Counted from the first letter of the stretch, positions 1 to 11,755 are shown. The stretch is DNA of 64,000 nt from Sipunculus nudus (GCA_026874595.1 CM049314.1:37801229-37865228), one strand, 5' to 3'. Notes: generated by a model not told the origin, from the letters alone. Numbers and translations: made by a program.

Positions 1-2189
1 AACAAACTGAGCATCGAGGAAAATGTTTATGATTGGCATGAGATTATTGATAAAATACCCATGTTTTATATCTATTTGGCCCCTAGGCAAAAGACTTTTT
101 TTGATAACCGCTCCGGCAAGTAAAGTATAAGGTAATAAAAAAAACAGAAGAACTTACAGTATTTCGTATAGGAAAGTTAATATGAAGGCGGTATGTTACA
201 AATATGCACTCAATGTGCCCTGGTATATTTTATTTGGACAGTCTGTGATTTTATTTTCGCAGTCTGCTCTGTAACGTTTTCCCTTCCTTACAGATAAAGA
301 ATGATGTAAAAAACCTGTTCTGTTCACTGCATTTATAAAATATGTATTTATTTAAATGAATTTGTGTCAGTTGTTAAAACTATCGGACTATATAAGACCC
401 ACTTCCTTGTAGGGTTATAATGATAATAACTGCGTGAGGAGGCATGCACTTAAACCAGGTAGTACGAGCGATTCTTAGTAAAACAGGAAGAGTTAGAAGA
501 AGTGAAATACATATTTTTTATACCTTTACTAAAATCTTGATAAAGTATGGGTTAAATATATATCAGGAAATGACAGATGACACTGGTATTGAAAGACACT
601 TGCTATCTGTTATCAAACCCCGGGCTTGTCCTCAAAAAGGATAGACTGGTTGCATTATGTGGACTTTATAATCATTCATAAAATATATTATTATCCACAA
701 CAATTTTGTCTATCGCTGATCGTCTTTGATTCTCCTACATACAATTAAATAATACACTTCATCATAATTATTATTATTATCGTCATCACCATCATCTCAT
801 TAACTTTATGACAAAAATCAATTTTCTCTGTTATCACTTGTACCTACTATCTTCAATTTCCAGCATCATCATTAATTAAATAATGAATGCCATACGGCAT
901 CATGATTATCATCACTTGTGCATCTTATTTATGGTTATTGTATTCAACATTATATCATTCCTTATATGCATATTACAAATAATGTTGCTTATGTATTCAA
1001 CTTTATGTATTCCTCATATTCATTTTACAAATAATGTTGCTTACATGTTGTTTTACATAAAGCACATTTAAAGTATAAAGCTGTGGAATTCCCGAAGAGG
1101 ACGTCAGCGCATCATGAATGCTGATCTAAACCCATTCACACAGCTTTCCCTTTTTGTTACTAAACCTAGCCGAACTTGGCCGAAGCGTAATGAATGATCT
1201 AACCCTTTAGTATATGGGGATTTCCCCACGACACTCGAAACACTATACTGTCGTCCTGGCTCACTTACCTCGCATATTTTATGATCTGTTAAATCCAATA
1301 TATCCTCTCAGGCCGTAATTATATTACGTATGGCCTAGCTGCAATGAAGCGTGCCGGCAGCTGGCGTCACACCCGGACAAAAAGTTTAAGAAACGTTTTT
1401 AGTTATTCTGTCACGCTGGATGAGGGACAGATGTATATATCGCTCGGGAATTCCAATGTGACACGTCGGATCCTGTACAGACTGTATATATATTACGTCA
1501 AAATATTACATAACAATACCTCTTTGTGTACAAACTACTGTAGAAGTGAAAGTGGCTCTTACTACATTTTCTGCTTGTAGCTGTCAATATTGCACCCAGC
1601 AAACCTTCACTATATTCCCCAACACATTTAACCAAATATTGTTTTCGCTGTGTTAAAATATATTATTTTCAATTTCAGTTTGCCTTCACAATCAATTAAT
1701 TAATATATGTTCCATATGTTTCTGATCATCATTTAAGCTGTTTGTGAGAATGTGTTTTCATTAATTTTTGTTTCTGATTTGATATCCGGACAAAACGTTC
1801 TCTAACCAATTGCTCCTAACCTTCCTTGTGTTTTCACATAATACATATTATTCTGATACCATTAATTTATCTAGAAATCATTTAGTAATTAAATATAAAT
1901 TTCAGATCTATCCAGAACCTTTTTACATGTATTGCAACTGCTAACTTTTGGACAGAAAAGGTAACACAGGTATTGATAAATTTAAGCGGACTCTCGCGTT
2001 CAGTCCTCAAGAATAAAAGCTTATTTATACGAGTCATGATTAGTTTGACTGTGGTGGTCCATAAAACATAAATGCACACATCTTAGACTAACACAAGTCT
2101 TGGAGCACAATTAATGTGTTGTAGAATTTGCCACAGTAGTTGACCTTATGACACACACATGCTTATGTTCATTCAGCATTATCTTGAAT

Positions 2190-2352
2190 CAGAAGCGGAT
2201 GTGGGGGGGGGGGGGGTCCCAACCCTTTTTTTCAGCTGACGCAACCATTTTTAGGGTTTCAGACCTCGGGACCTTTTATATGATTTTCATTAGTCTTTCT
2301 GGGTTGGACCCCCCCCCCCCCACCCTTTCCTAAAATCTTTGATCCGCCCCTG
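2190..2352. mobile_element. Short terminal-inverted-repeat element (CAG..GCGGATC family)
   Basis: Left end CAGAAGCGGAT followed by a long G run; right end GATCCGCCCCTG preceded by a C run, so the ends are inverted repeats. The interior has the family phrase GGGTTGGACCCC and ends near CCTAAAATC. Related copies lie at 2370, 24758, 27209 and 51145. No coding capacity, so a MITE-like non-autonomous element. The superfamily is unknown to me. Confidence 0.7.
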
Positions 2353-2369
2353 TGAATATATCTTGTGTG

Positions 2370-2422
2370 CAGAAGCGGATCGGGGGGGGGGGTCCCATTC
2401 CTAAATCCAGGATCCGCCCCTG
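2370..2422. mobile_element. Minimal copy of the GCGGATC inverted-repeat element
   Basis: CAGAAGCGGATC, a G run, then GGATCCGCCCCTG within about 53 bp. It is an internal-deletion copy of the element at 2190-2352, only about 18 bp away, with the same end sequences. Confidence 0.6.
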
Positions 2423-3033
2423 GTGTGTGCGCGTGTCCGTTAGATCGATGAAGAGTGCGTTAAATTTAGATTGTGATAGTAGCTGCATTGAGAAATCTAT
2501 TTTTGTTTGCTGGAGTTATGATAAAAGTCTCATATGGGTTTCTTAGTTTGTAACCTCGTATCTAAAACTGACTTGAACACATGTGATACATGCACGCGTA
2601 CTTATCTCCCATATATAAGTGAACAACGGTTACCTCTAATGGACTATTTGTCTAATATAATTCGACTTATACTACACAACACTTCTAAGAAAAAATATAT
2701 GGACGATATACAGATTTTATATCGTGACTGAAAACTGAAGGACTGTTGACAAAGGCCTGAGTTATCGGGAACGAGCCACTTAACATATCACTTAACATTG
2801 TCTGTGTAAACACGAACAATAGTCTGTCTATTGCACTTCCTGGTCTTAATGTATATATATATATATTCTTTATATATATTGATTTATGATTCCTGTGAAG
2901 TGTCAACAGGTTGAGCGGCTGTTTATTGCACACTTCAATGAGATATACACTCAAGTAATCTTGTTCACGTGAGTGCGATGAAATGCACACGAAGAACCTT
3001 CAATTTAATTATGCATGTTATTTATAAGACTTC

Positions 3034-3047
3034 CCGCTAGATGGCAG
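3034..3047 (+). promoter_or_regulatory. CTCF-like consensus motif
   Basis: CCGCTAGATGGCAG agrees with the bilaterian CTCF core (CC-purine-S-Y-A-G-R-K-G-G-C-R-S). A 14-bp match is weak evidence alone; it is listed because two identical-class motifs occur at 50765 and 50939. Confidence 0.3.
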
Positions 3048-3685
3048 CACAAGGCGTTCAGGCACAGTTGACTAGGCCGAACGCCTCATTTGTGATAAAC
3101 TCTTGTGACAATGAGATCCCGGGCTTGTTTTGTTTAATTTTGCCAATATCCGTATCCACTGCAGTCGATGTATCGCTAGCATTAACCAGTCGTGTTCTTT
3201 CTGACAAGAAGGGTATTTATCTTTTACTTTTTAAGTGTTTTCACAAGTGACCTTAGGGATCATGATTAACACAGTCACTTTGAATAAATTTGGATTAAAT
3301 AACCAAATGAATTAAAATGAAAACATGTCAACGCTAATATATAAAGAAAATTATGAATATAATAACATGGTTTCTTTTTTAATATTTGAATAGTATTATT
3401 CAACCGAGGTAAATATCCCGGATTCACTAAAACCCTTAAGAAAACAAATACTCGTCGGGAAAAATTATATTTAATAGAACATTATTATAATATACAAAGA
3501 TTTTCACATGAACATACGTACAATAAAATACAATGTGCAACATAGAACAAAAACTACTCCTCTCCTGGAAAAAAATTCACATCCGTACTCGTTATCATCT
3601 TTAACTCTATTGGTTGACATATGTACAAAATATGCATATCACAATGTGTATGGTAATGTTTGTGGTAAACTTTGCAATGCAAGTT

Positions 3686-4013
3686 CAGGGGCGTAGCCAG
3701 AACTGAAGGAGGGGAAGGAGCTGAAATATATGACTAAGGCAATTGATGTATATTTAAATATATACGACACCTAACAATAATTCCTCACGACGTAATGTTT
3801 TATTTCCAATAAGATGTATCTGTTGTACAAGATGAAAGATAAAAAAATATAATATTTGCACAATCATACCTATTTACCTATACCTATGCAATGTAGAAAT
3901 AATACCCAAATCTTCAGATACCAGTGAAGGGAATTTCATGACTGTGTTTTAGAAAATCCGGGAGGACGGGAAGTACTGGATGTGACCCCCCCCCCTCCTG
4001 TGGCTACGCCCTA
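3686..4013. mobile_element. Inverted-repeat element, CAGGGGCGTAGCCAG family
   Basis: Left terminus CAGGGGCGTAGCCAG then GAAGGAGGGG; right terminus is a C run, CTCCTG, then TGGCTACGCCCTA. The two ends are inverted copies with a few mismatches. The roughly 330-bp interior is AT-rich and non-coding. It lies 124 bp past the stop codon of the receptor gene, so it may fall within that gene's 3' UTR. Confidence 0.65.
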
Positions 4014-4136
4014 GAAGTTACAAGAAAATTAGTCAAACACGTCACTACCAACATATTCAGACAAGTAAAAATTTCTCTGCATAATGTTTTCTGATAAGCA
4101 CCCTCAAGTTTTCGGTTCCGATTTTGCACACGACAA

Positions 4137-4501
4137 CTAAACCCAAACACCGGACCCACTGTCTCGTGAACAGTCCACTTTTCTTGCCACACCAATGCCC
4201 CCGATGCTTGTCAAAGTATTACTGGCACTCAGGGAACCCATGCTGACACTACTCCGCAACGCCCTAGAACTTGCTCTAGGCAAGTCCACAACACTGATGC
4301 TTCGGTCTTGGTTTACTCGGGTGTTTGCGATAGGGCTGCAGTAACCAAAGAAACCACTGTCTCCCGTGGCAACCGACCTGTAGTCAGAGTTAAATGAACG
4401 CCGCCTATTGGTCCGATCTTTCACATGGAATCCTGCGAGAGCCAATGAGACACGACTTGCAAAAACAGTTGATGCACTTGCAGTTCTTTCACGACCGATA
4501 C
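4137..4501 (-). CDS. Receptor gene exon 8 (cytoplasmic tail, stop)
   Basis: Acceptor ATTTATTTACAG, continuing phase 1, and open to a TAG at 4137. It encodes 121 residues rich in Ser, Arg and Gly (DRTNRRRSF, SSRALRSSVSMGSLSASN, GSGVWV at the C-terminus). RRRS and RALRSS look like basophilic-kinase sites, and the C-terminal hydrophobic V could suit a PDZ partner; both are weak guesses. Confidence 0.83.
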
Positions 4502-4515
4502 CTGTAAATAAATAT

Positions 4516-4559
<44 letters not shown>

Positions 4560-6669
4560 AAAAATTATAGAAATTATAATTTAAACCATAAATTATTTAT
4601 AATATTTCATTGAAATATACATTAACATCAATGGAAAAAAACAAACAATTAAATATTTATTTTATAACTAAATTGCGTTTAGTAGAGCGTATACATCCGC
4701 CAAAGTAAAACAATCCTACAATCTCCCTTTTTTAATCCAGATCCTCTTCAATAACAGGTCTTCCACCACTCAACAATGCTTCGTGAAAACAGTGTCAGTG
4801 ACTTTGCGTAATTCTAGCTGACAAGCAAACAGACATTGGTGTAAATGTCCCTGGCGAAGGCAACAAATAATTTTATACATCAGCATGTTTTACATGTTTA
4901 CACGTTTTGAGGGTGACTGTGTTGATAAATATTTATATACTTCCACGACCATACTTCCTCGAATCCTTGTATAAATACACAGTTGAGACCGCCTTCATTA
5001 AACGATCATATATTTCCACGACACTCTTAGAAATATTAAGGACCATTTCCAAAATGTTACGTCACCTCACCAAAGCATTTCTAATAGTATATACCGTAAT
5101 AATAAGCAAAGGGATTGCATATTTTGCCGTAACAGTTTTAATATACAGTTTTTTTTTAATTTGCCTTCAACTGAATACTTCTGAATACATATTTCTGTTC
5201 AGATGGAATATAAACAAATGCCTCACCGTTCATGCACATCTGACGACCTTTAATCTCCCACCACAAGAAAACAGCGATTGTGGTAAAAGCCAGGATCCCA
5301 GCGCCTACAGCGACACCTATCGCCACCGGTAAGGAACGATTGTCTGAAGAGTAATGATAAACTTGATCCATTGCCACCGTTCCACCTGAAAAATTTATAA
5401 ACATCTGTATGTTTGGTAAAATCACCAATGATTCCGATAGTTTAATGAATTATTCTGTAGTTTTTGTGTGCTCCAGGATCATAAATGCGTAATGGCTTAT
5501 AAGCACGGGTTTAAGGTGTTAAAGGGTGCGAGGTGTCAATTCGGTTACATTTTGCGTTAATTGGCGAATTTATATCAAAATGTATATCAGAATAATATTA
5601 TCATATTTTATCCTACTATATTATCTTCGTATATTATTCAAGTGCTTGAAATAAAATACTAGTATTATGGTAATATCTATTACATTATGTAATTGCAAAT
5701 TTGATAATTGGAATAAAGTGGCAGACATCAGAATAGTCTCTCCAATAGACACCCGGGGCCGCTACTGCTATCCACAAGTACTGGAGAGACTAATAATCAG
5801 AAGGGAGTGCTTACCATAGCTGTTGTAAGAGGGGATAATTTCAGTGGCGGTATTATCAATGGCGCCCTCTGCCGTGTCTTGGGGAGGTGATAAGTGTCCC
5901 GTGTTTGGCGAATCATGAGTGCTCCACTTGTGTGTGAATCTGTAACTAGATGTCGCTTCTTCCCGCATCAAATGAAGTGTCGTCTGCTCACTGCGCTGAG
6001 CTGTTGTTACTGAGATCAAAGGATAGGTTTAATTAATAATTCAATCTATATACCAGAAATTAAATAAAAAAGAAATGGACCTTTTGTGTTTTCACGATAC
6101 ATCGATCTGTCCGCCAGCTGTTTGTACTAAATACTTTTACTAAATAAAATGCAATGGAAATTTCAAGTATTAACAATTACTCCCCGTGCATGTTTAAACA
6201 TCGTATCGACCATGCAAATCCAAATACAAATGTATTGCATAATATCTTGAACAGACTCGGCCCACTACCACAATTTAATTCAATTATGAGCATAAGATAC
6301 CACGTGTCCCTAATACACACCAAGAAAAGAGAGACAGGCAAATAGGCATGTTTGACAAATTTTGAAAAAAAAAACTTAACATAATATGATTATAATTTGT
6401 AAACAATAATCTTTTTCACTGTTAAGATTTGCACAATGTACAAAACAATTTTCGTGTTAACTAATATGGACAGATTTTCATGTAAATTGAATGATGGGCT
6501 CACCTGAGGAAGGGGTGTCAGGAAACGTTATTCTCTGTTGGAATACCCCGACCACGCCAACAGTGAGTATGGCCTGGACCCTGACGTACACGTCTCGAGC
6601 AGTCTCGTCCGGGTAAATCTCTGCATACGGGTCTATCACCTGAGATAAACATGCTAAGACTGAGTAGGG

Positions 6670-6723
<54 letters not shown>

Positions 6724-9041
6724 GATAAATCGTCATGCACTGAAAATACTATTTTTTTATTTTGAAAAATAAAAAAAATATTTTAGCCGCGTTTTATACG
6801 AACATTCCTTAAATAACAGTATATCACATAAAAAGGTCCGTCTTTTACCCCCTCATCCTTGTCGTAAGTTTTGTCATTCATATAACTGATATAAAAAAAT
6901 AATTCATAATATAATTTTATTCTGTAGTAAAATGCCATTATTAGATACTAATACGACTACTACTAATAATTATTATAATAATATATCTCTCTGGTAACTA
7001 CGAAATTGCCATTAACGTGATTTTTTTTAATTTCCATCAAATTTGCTCGCTGTCACTGATGGTTAAGCCTATAATCGGTTAAAAATTTAGCTATGTTTTG
7101 TATAATTACTGATATATACACAATATGCAGTTAAATACATGTGTGTTATGGGAAAAACATATTTTCATTATACACGGAAACAAAGGCTGAATGCCTGCCA
7201 GGGTCTTTTCTATATAGTAGTTCTTGATAAAATAATATCAGAGATCTGTGTTCAGATTGGGTACCTGAGAACCATAGCCAGGCAAAAGTTCATACTCACG
7301 GTCATGAGATGCTTCCAATGTGCTTTATGACGTGAAGCGTCCGTCCACAGAACGTTGTAAACAGGATCTTCCGTGACTGTATGGTTCCGTTTTCCGACTT
7401 TAGATGGCGCTAGCCATTCGATCAGGAACAGCGCCTGATCCTCCTCGTCCAGGGCCATTTCCGCGCGGGTTGGTGCCTGCCATACCCAGTGGCGCCGCAT
7501 ATCAGCGATTTCTGAAAAAATATCAATATTGAGCTTTCTATTTCAGATGGGAATATTAAGATTTTATCACATGAAGCTGGTTCAAGCTACCAAATTTTCG
7601 CACCATTTTTGATAATGTTTGCGATCCAGTTAGCCTAATTTCAGTGAAATATTGAACAATATCGTCGATGAAATGGAGACATATGATAAAATACTCACGT
7701 AAACATTTAGTACATTCTGATTTAAGACGATTAATTGGATATCAGTTACTTAAGACGGAGCGGTATTGAACTGTTAAAAAATTATCTGATATCTAATAGG
7801 GTAATTTTTTTATGAATACAAGACAACCGATAACAAAGATTTAAAAAAATTACCTTTTTGGCGATATCTCTTTACAGTGCGACACGCTGCTCTGCATCCT
7901 GTACCCTAGTAAAAAATATAGATGATAATGCCATAATAAACCATAGTAAACACTTGTTTAAAATGGACATGTCAGTCATTACTGCACAAGGAGTTTTAGT
8001 CTTGGTTATATATTTATATACACGTTTTGACAAAACAAATATACTTATACCTATCCCGCTTATACACATTCATGACACTATGTTATCTGTAGACATAACA
8101 ATTATAGTACCTGCATTATTTACTCGAAATGTTCCTCGGTTTACTTAGGGCATGCCGTGGAGGACACGACAAGCTCCGTATGCCTTACAAACTTTTCAAT
8201 GCTAGCGGTGTACCAAAAATTTCGACATGCGATCTGTGACATCCAGGTTTCAGTGTGTACAACTAAATGGCAGCCCCCCCCCCCGGCGGGTTAGAGAAAC
8301 TGAAATAAATGACCCAGCGTTTGATGAGGGCTCTGGGCATGCTACACGAATTACGAGAATCTATCAGCGGAGAGATTTTGATGGCAGAGTGACGTTTAAA
8401 GGCGAAGTCAGAGCGGAATAACGCTTTTTGACCACGCCGAAATCCTCGAGTTATAGTAGGAGGAAACTCCGCAACACACTAAAGATTATTTAATCTTACG
8501 TTTTTTTAAATAACTTGTTTATGTTCCAACTAATATATCCATTTGCTTTTTGGTTATTTATTAATTAACCTAGAGAATACGTGAGATACAATTACACCCG
8601 TGTGAGCAACTATTATCTATCTGAAGTCGACCTTTCAGTAATTAGATACTTACGCAAGTGACTTTCTTGTGACAAAGGAAGTTCCACCGGTAGTAGCTGG
8701 GAGAGAGCACCTCACAGAGTTGTAAACACTGGTAAAGTAAAACAGTCAGTATTTTAGGTCGTGCATATAAAAGATACTACTACTACTAATACTACTGCTA
8801 TTAATGTAATAGCAATGCCAAACCCAATGCAACAACAATTACTGGTTCTTTCAAATTGAGCTCAGTTCATTTTCTATTGTCTACCCTACAATATATTGAT
8901 TAATTAGGCTTTCGATCATTAAACGATGACCAATCTTAGTATATACAGAAAGACTATAGTATATACAGCAATATATACATTTATTATACACTTCTTATAG
9001 ATTGTAAGTAAAGATTATGTAATATATATATGTATATATAA

Positions 9042-9073
<32 letters not shown>

Positions 9074-10784
9074 TCCTTCTCTCCTTATTTCGTCGTCCAC
9101 AGCTCTTCCCCCGTCTATCTAACTTATCTTTGACATTCTCTCTTTTTGCCTGTGCCTCTCCCTCTGTCACTGTCTGTCTTTTTTTGTTTGTGTTCTCTCT
9201 GCTTGTTTCTGTTTCTCTCCCTTTCTCTGCATGTTTGCTTGTCCATCTTTACCTGTTTCTCTTCACTGATTGTTTGACTGACCGTCTAGATCTATCTACA
9301 TGCCTGTTTCTACTTGTGGGTCTGTCCATCTTTCTATTTGTCTAAGTGTCTGCTTCTCGCTCTCTCTCTCTACCCTCTCTCTCTCTCTCTCGGTCTTTCT
9401 CTGCCGTTTCGGCCCGTCTGTCTGTTGACTTAGTTTAGCTCTCTCTCTTTTTCTCTCGGTCTCTGTTTGTCTGCCTCTCTTTTGGTTCGTCTGTCAGTCT
9501 GTCCATTTGTCTCTCTTTCAAAAACGTCCTATAAATACAATTGGTAGTGCAAGACGATTTCTCTAGTCTGTCTAAGTGTCCGTCACTCTCTCTCCCCCTC
9601 TCTCTCCCCTCTCTCACTTTCTTTCTCTCTGTCTCCCCCCTCCCCCCTCTCTCTCTCCCTCTCTCTCCTTCCCTCCCTCTCTCTCTCTCCGTCCCTCTCC
9701 CCCTCTCTTTCTCTCTCTCTCTCCGTCTCCCCCATTCTCCCTCTCTCTTTCTCTCCGTCCCCCCTCGCAGTCTGTCTCTCTCTGTCTCTCTCTCTCTCTC
9801 TGTCTCTGTCTCTCTCTCTCTGTCTCTCTCTCTCTCTCTCTCCTTACCTCTGAACATTCTCCATCTGAATGACATGCCCCCTCCGGTCCCTCTATGTAAG
9901 GTGGTGCAATGTACTGTGAATAAAACACACCGTTATACAAGAAACTACTCCATAGTGAACAGACTTTGGTTGTATTTCTCATTATAAAATCCCAAACATG
10001 CACACAACCAAAATACCCTGGTTATTTATAGACGATATAGATTGAATAATATGACACATAGACAGTTATATCCTGGATATTATTTCACATGACGGATACC
10101 AGATGGCACTTGTTATCAATAAAGTTATAAATTATCGTTAAATTTACACTCAATTCATATTCTCTTTGTTAAGGTAATAACATATTACATTGTTCAACTT
10201 CTGACAAATCGACCTATCCAAGTCATACGTGACCAATCGTATTTAAATAAGATATTTTTTTGTGAAAGGTGTAAATGAAAGATCACTGGTACAAATGGGC
10301 AAAAGTGGCAGATTTTTTATCAAGGTGTTGAATTCGACATTGTAAGTGTGTCGTGGTGTTTCATCAGAGGTACACCTGACTTGTATTTTAGGTGTCTCTA
10401 GGGAAATGTGCACACATTTATAACTGTGTATGATTTATTATTAATAGGAATTTATTGTATTCCTTAAAAGGGTAAACATTTTCAATTATATTCGATTAAT
10501 TAATACCACCTCTAGGTGAATGTTAATTTAATGGTTAATTACTTTGCTTAAGATTTATGCTATAAAATACATTGTGATAAAATAACATTAGCATTTGGTA
10601 ACAGGAAATAAATCACATTGAGCAATCCTACCTTGGAGACACACTTGGCCTTGCACCGAGATTCGACCATATTGTAGGGATCTTCATCCGGAACATGCTC
10701 AGTAACCGCAGAGATGCTGTAAACTTGCAGCAGCAGGTACAATGCTACTCCAACAACGTACCGCATGGTCCTGCTTGAGTCCAT
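4137..10784 (-). CDS. Type I membrane protein: Cys-rich box + one FnIII + TM + Ser/Arg tail (8 exons)
   Basis: Eight exons on the minus strand join in one frame with GT-AG borders: 10784-10632, 8728-8654, 7905-7854, 7511-7300, 6639-6504, 6009-5815, 5385-5227, 4501-4137, giving 448 residues. Residues 1-27 are a signal peptide. C44, C48, C52, C56, C70, C76, C80 and C84 form a box with repeated C-x3-C spacing. Residues about 99-207 look like one fibronectin-III domain (W-x-A-P, VYNVLW, VYVRVQA). Residues 210-290 are a Ser/Thr/Pro stem with possible N-glycosylation at N136 and N290. L293-W317 is the transmembrane helix. Residues 318-448 are a Ser/Arg/Gly-rich cytoplasmic tail without a kinase or other catalytic motif. 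A Cys-rich N-terminus followed by FnIII recalls anosmin-1 (extracellular matrix, axon guidance), but anosmin has a WAP domain, four FnIII domains and no membrane anchor. I infer a cell-surface receptor or adhesion molecule; partner unknown. Confidence 0.85.
4519..4557. repeat. (TA)n microsatellite
   Basis: A TA dinucleotide run inside the last intron of the receptor gene, starting about 18 bp upstream of the exon 8 acceptor, where it overlaps the branch-point region. Confidence 0.9.
5227..5385 (-). CDS. Receptor gene exon 7 (transmembrane)
   Basis: A phase 1-1 exon between TTTTTCAG and AACG|GTGAGG. It encodes the juxtamembrane NRS sequon, the helix LPVAIGVAVGAGILAFTTIA continuing VFLWW, then the stop-transfer EIKGRQ. 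If the donor is not used, the frame stays open 23 more codons to a stop at 5156, which would give a short-tailed isoform. Confidence 0.85.
5815..6009 (-). CDS. Receptor gene exon 6 (Ser/Thr stem)
   Basis: A 195-nt phase 1-1 exon (acceptor TTTGATCTCAG, donor TATG|GTAAGC). It encodes a low-complexity stem rich in Thr, Ser, His and Pro (for example HKWSTHDSPNTGHLSPP), probably O-glycosylated. It can be skipped in frame. Confidence 0.82.
6504..6639 (-). CDS. Receptor gene exon 5 (FnIII second half)
   Basis: Acceptor ATCTCAG; donor TCCTCAG|GTGAGC, phase 1. Encodes DVYVRVQAILTVGVVGVF, the F-G strands of the FnIII fold. The split of one FnIII domain by a central intron is common in this fold. A (GA)n tract lies in the upstream intron, about 30 bp from the acceptor. 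Confidence 0.85.
6672..6721. repeat. (GA)n microsatellite
   Basis: About 23 GA units on the plus strand (CT on the transcribed minus strand) just upstream of receptor exon 5. As CU-rich RNA it may extend the polypyrimidine tract. Confidence 0.92.
7300..7511 (-). CDS. Receptor gene exon 4 (FnIII first half)
   Basis: Acceptor TTTTTTCAG; donor ATGACC|GTGAGT, phase 0. Encodes HWVWQAPTRAEM, LFLIEWLAPS and DPVYNVLWTDAS, matching the A-to-C strand pattern of a fibronectin-III domain, with an N-glycosylation sequon (NHT). Confidence 0.85.
7854..7905 (-). CDS. Receptor gene exon 3 (Cys-rich microexon)
   Basis: A 52-nt exon between acceptor TTTTTTACTAG and donor AAAAAG|GTAATT. It starts in phase 0 and ends in phase 1, exactly what is needed to join exon 2 to exon 4. 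It encodes GTGCRAACRTVKRYRQK, the last two cysteines of the box followed by a basic linker. Confidence 0.78.
8654..8728 (-). CDS. Receptor gene exon 2 (Cys-rich)
   Basis: A 75-nt exon between acceptor CTTTACCAG and donor TGC|GTAAGTAT, phase 0 on both sides, so it is skippable without frame loss. It encodes 25 residues including CLQLCEVL and FLCHKKVTC, contributing four of the eight cysteines. Confidence 0.8.
9022..9074. repeat. (TA)n microsatellite, interrupted
   Basis: TA repeats with a few interruptions in intron 1 of the receptor gene. They adjoin the long CT-rich tract that follows. Confidence 0.85.
9075..9850. repeat. Long polypyrimidine (CT-rich) tract
   Basis: Nearly 800 bp in which the plus strand is overwhelmingly C and T: degenerate TCTGTC words to about 9400, then CTCTCTC and CCCTCTC arrays to 9850. 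It lies in intron 1 of the receptor gene. Long open frames on both strands here encode only Ser/Leu/Pro or Arg/Glu/Gly low complexity and are not genes. Confidence 0.88.
10632..10784 (-). CDS. Receptor gene exon 1 (signal peptide)
   Basis: ATG at 10784 gives MDSSRTMRY then a hydrophobic run VVGVALYLLLQVYSISA, a good signal peptide. A second in-frame Met at codon 7 also leaves an intact signal. The exon ends SRCKAKCVSK with donor AAG|GTAGGA, phase 0. An upstream GTG triplet is not needed as a start. Confidence 0.85.
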
Positions 10785-11110
10785 CACATAAAACTCAGCG
10801 AATACTAAATACCTGCGTAAAGGCAGAATTTATAAGCTGTAAACCCGGGTGCAATTACCAGTTAAGTTCTGCTATACGTCTAGTGCTATTATTTAGCAAG
10901 AATATTGTCGTCTGACGTATTAGAGGTTGTTTTGTCTGTCACTGTCGCCGTTATTTAAGTATCAGTGAACACTGTGAGACCTACAGCTATGACAGTTTGG
11001 TCTAACACATGGAACGTGTGCGCCTTATATACCTGATAACCCGGGTGATAACTGCTGTATAAACAACACCTTGGGTTAATTGATGACGTCTACCTGGCCA
11101 GGTGGTAGTG
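10785..11110 (-). promoter_or_regulatory. Upstream region of the receptor gene
   Basis: The minus strand has CTTATAAATT about 45 nt before the ATG (plus-strand position about 10828-10836), a possible TATA box giving a short 5' UTR. A CTTTACGCAG|GT string between it and the ATG could instead be a 5'-UTR splice acceptor. Either is unproven. Confidence 0.3.
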
Positions 11111-11683
11111 ATGGGTTCGATTCAATCACGCCGGTAGCAAATTAGCCGGCCATGTTGTTACAACTGTGAAGAACTCCTCGGGCCAACAAAGGTTTCCTGG
11201 TTTATTTAGATACGGTCTTGGTCATCGAAGCATGGGCGGTCACTTAGGCTTAATTACTTTTGTTACGTTGAGATCCATGGCTTCTTAACAGTTTGTTTTG
11301 GTGGGGTGTGATATTCAAAGCATTGGTTTTAATTAGCCTTGACATGTTCAGTCCCTAGTATCTGCCCTTTGAAAACTCACTTCGCAGTGCGGGCTGATGA
11401 TGTGACCACAACAATAAATCCCGGGCCAATCGCCTCTTCCTAGAATTTTAAAGTGAATGTTCATGCAGAGTCTCCTGTTAACAATGAACTCACTGAGCTC
11501 TAATTCTAAGAAACATCCAAACTCCTTAACTGCTGAATGTTTCCTGGCCATTTCTTCATTTAAAATACATTTTTGCTTAAAACAAAAGTGGTAGAAAATT
11601 AATATTTTTAAATGATATCTATATTTCTTGAAGTTGTGTAGAAAATTATATGCCCCACATAATATACACAAACAATTGTTGCA

Positions 11684-11686
<3 letters not shown>
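11111..11686. other. Intergenic, nothing recognised
   Basis: Ordinary-looking AT-rich sequence upstream of the receptor gene. Only chance short frames; no splice-bounded exon or repeat terminus that I can support. Confidence 0.4.

Positions 11687-11752
<66 letters not shown>
11687..11752. repeat. (TA)n microsatellite
   Basis: About 32 uninterrupted TA units. Confidence 0.95.

Positions 11753-11755
<3 letters not shown>

Larger units (their letters stand above)
1..4136. other. Intergenic, AT-rich, no supportable gene
   Basis: About 4.1 kb downstream of the receptor gene (which runs leftwards). I see only short chance reading frames rich in Ile, Tyr and Leu. The stretch holds three short inverted-repeat elements (2190, 2370 and 3686) and one CTCF-like motif (3034). 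A reverse-strand AATAAA at 3799-3804 could serve as the polyadenylation signal of the receptor gene; this is only a position-based guess. Confidence 0.5.

Noticed and set aside
1104-1298. Minus-strand frame followed by a GCGAG|GTAAGT donor
   Set aside because: Only about ten codons precede the donor, and no acceptor-bounded partner exon was found.
4907-5332. 141-codon plus-strand frame
   Set aside because: Lies antisense to the transmembrane exon of the receptor gene; no splice support of its own.
8227-8421. 64-codon plus-strand frame, fairly hydrophilic
   Set aside because: Sits in an intron of the receptor gene on the opposite strand, contains a C homopolymer, and has no splice or promoter support.
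9435-10003. Overlapping frames of 98-148 codons on both strands
   Set aside because: Product is only Ser/Leu/Pro or Arg/Glu/Gly low complexity produced by the CT-rich tract; no start context or splice structure.
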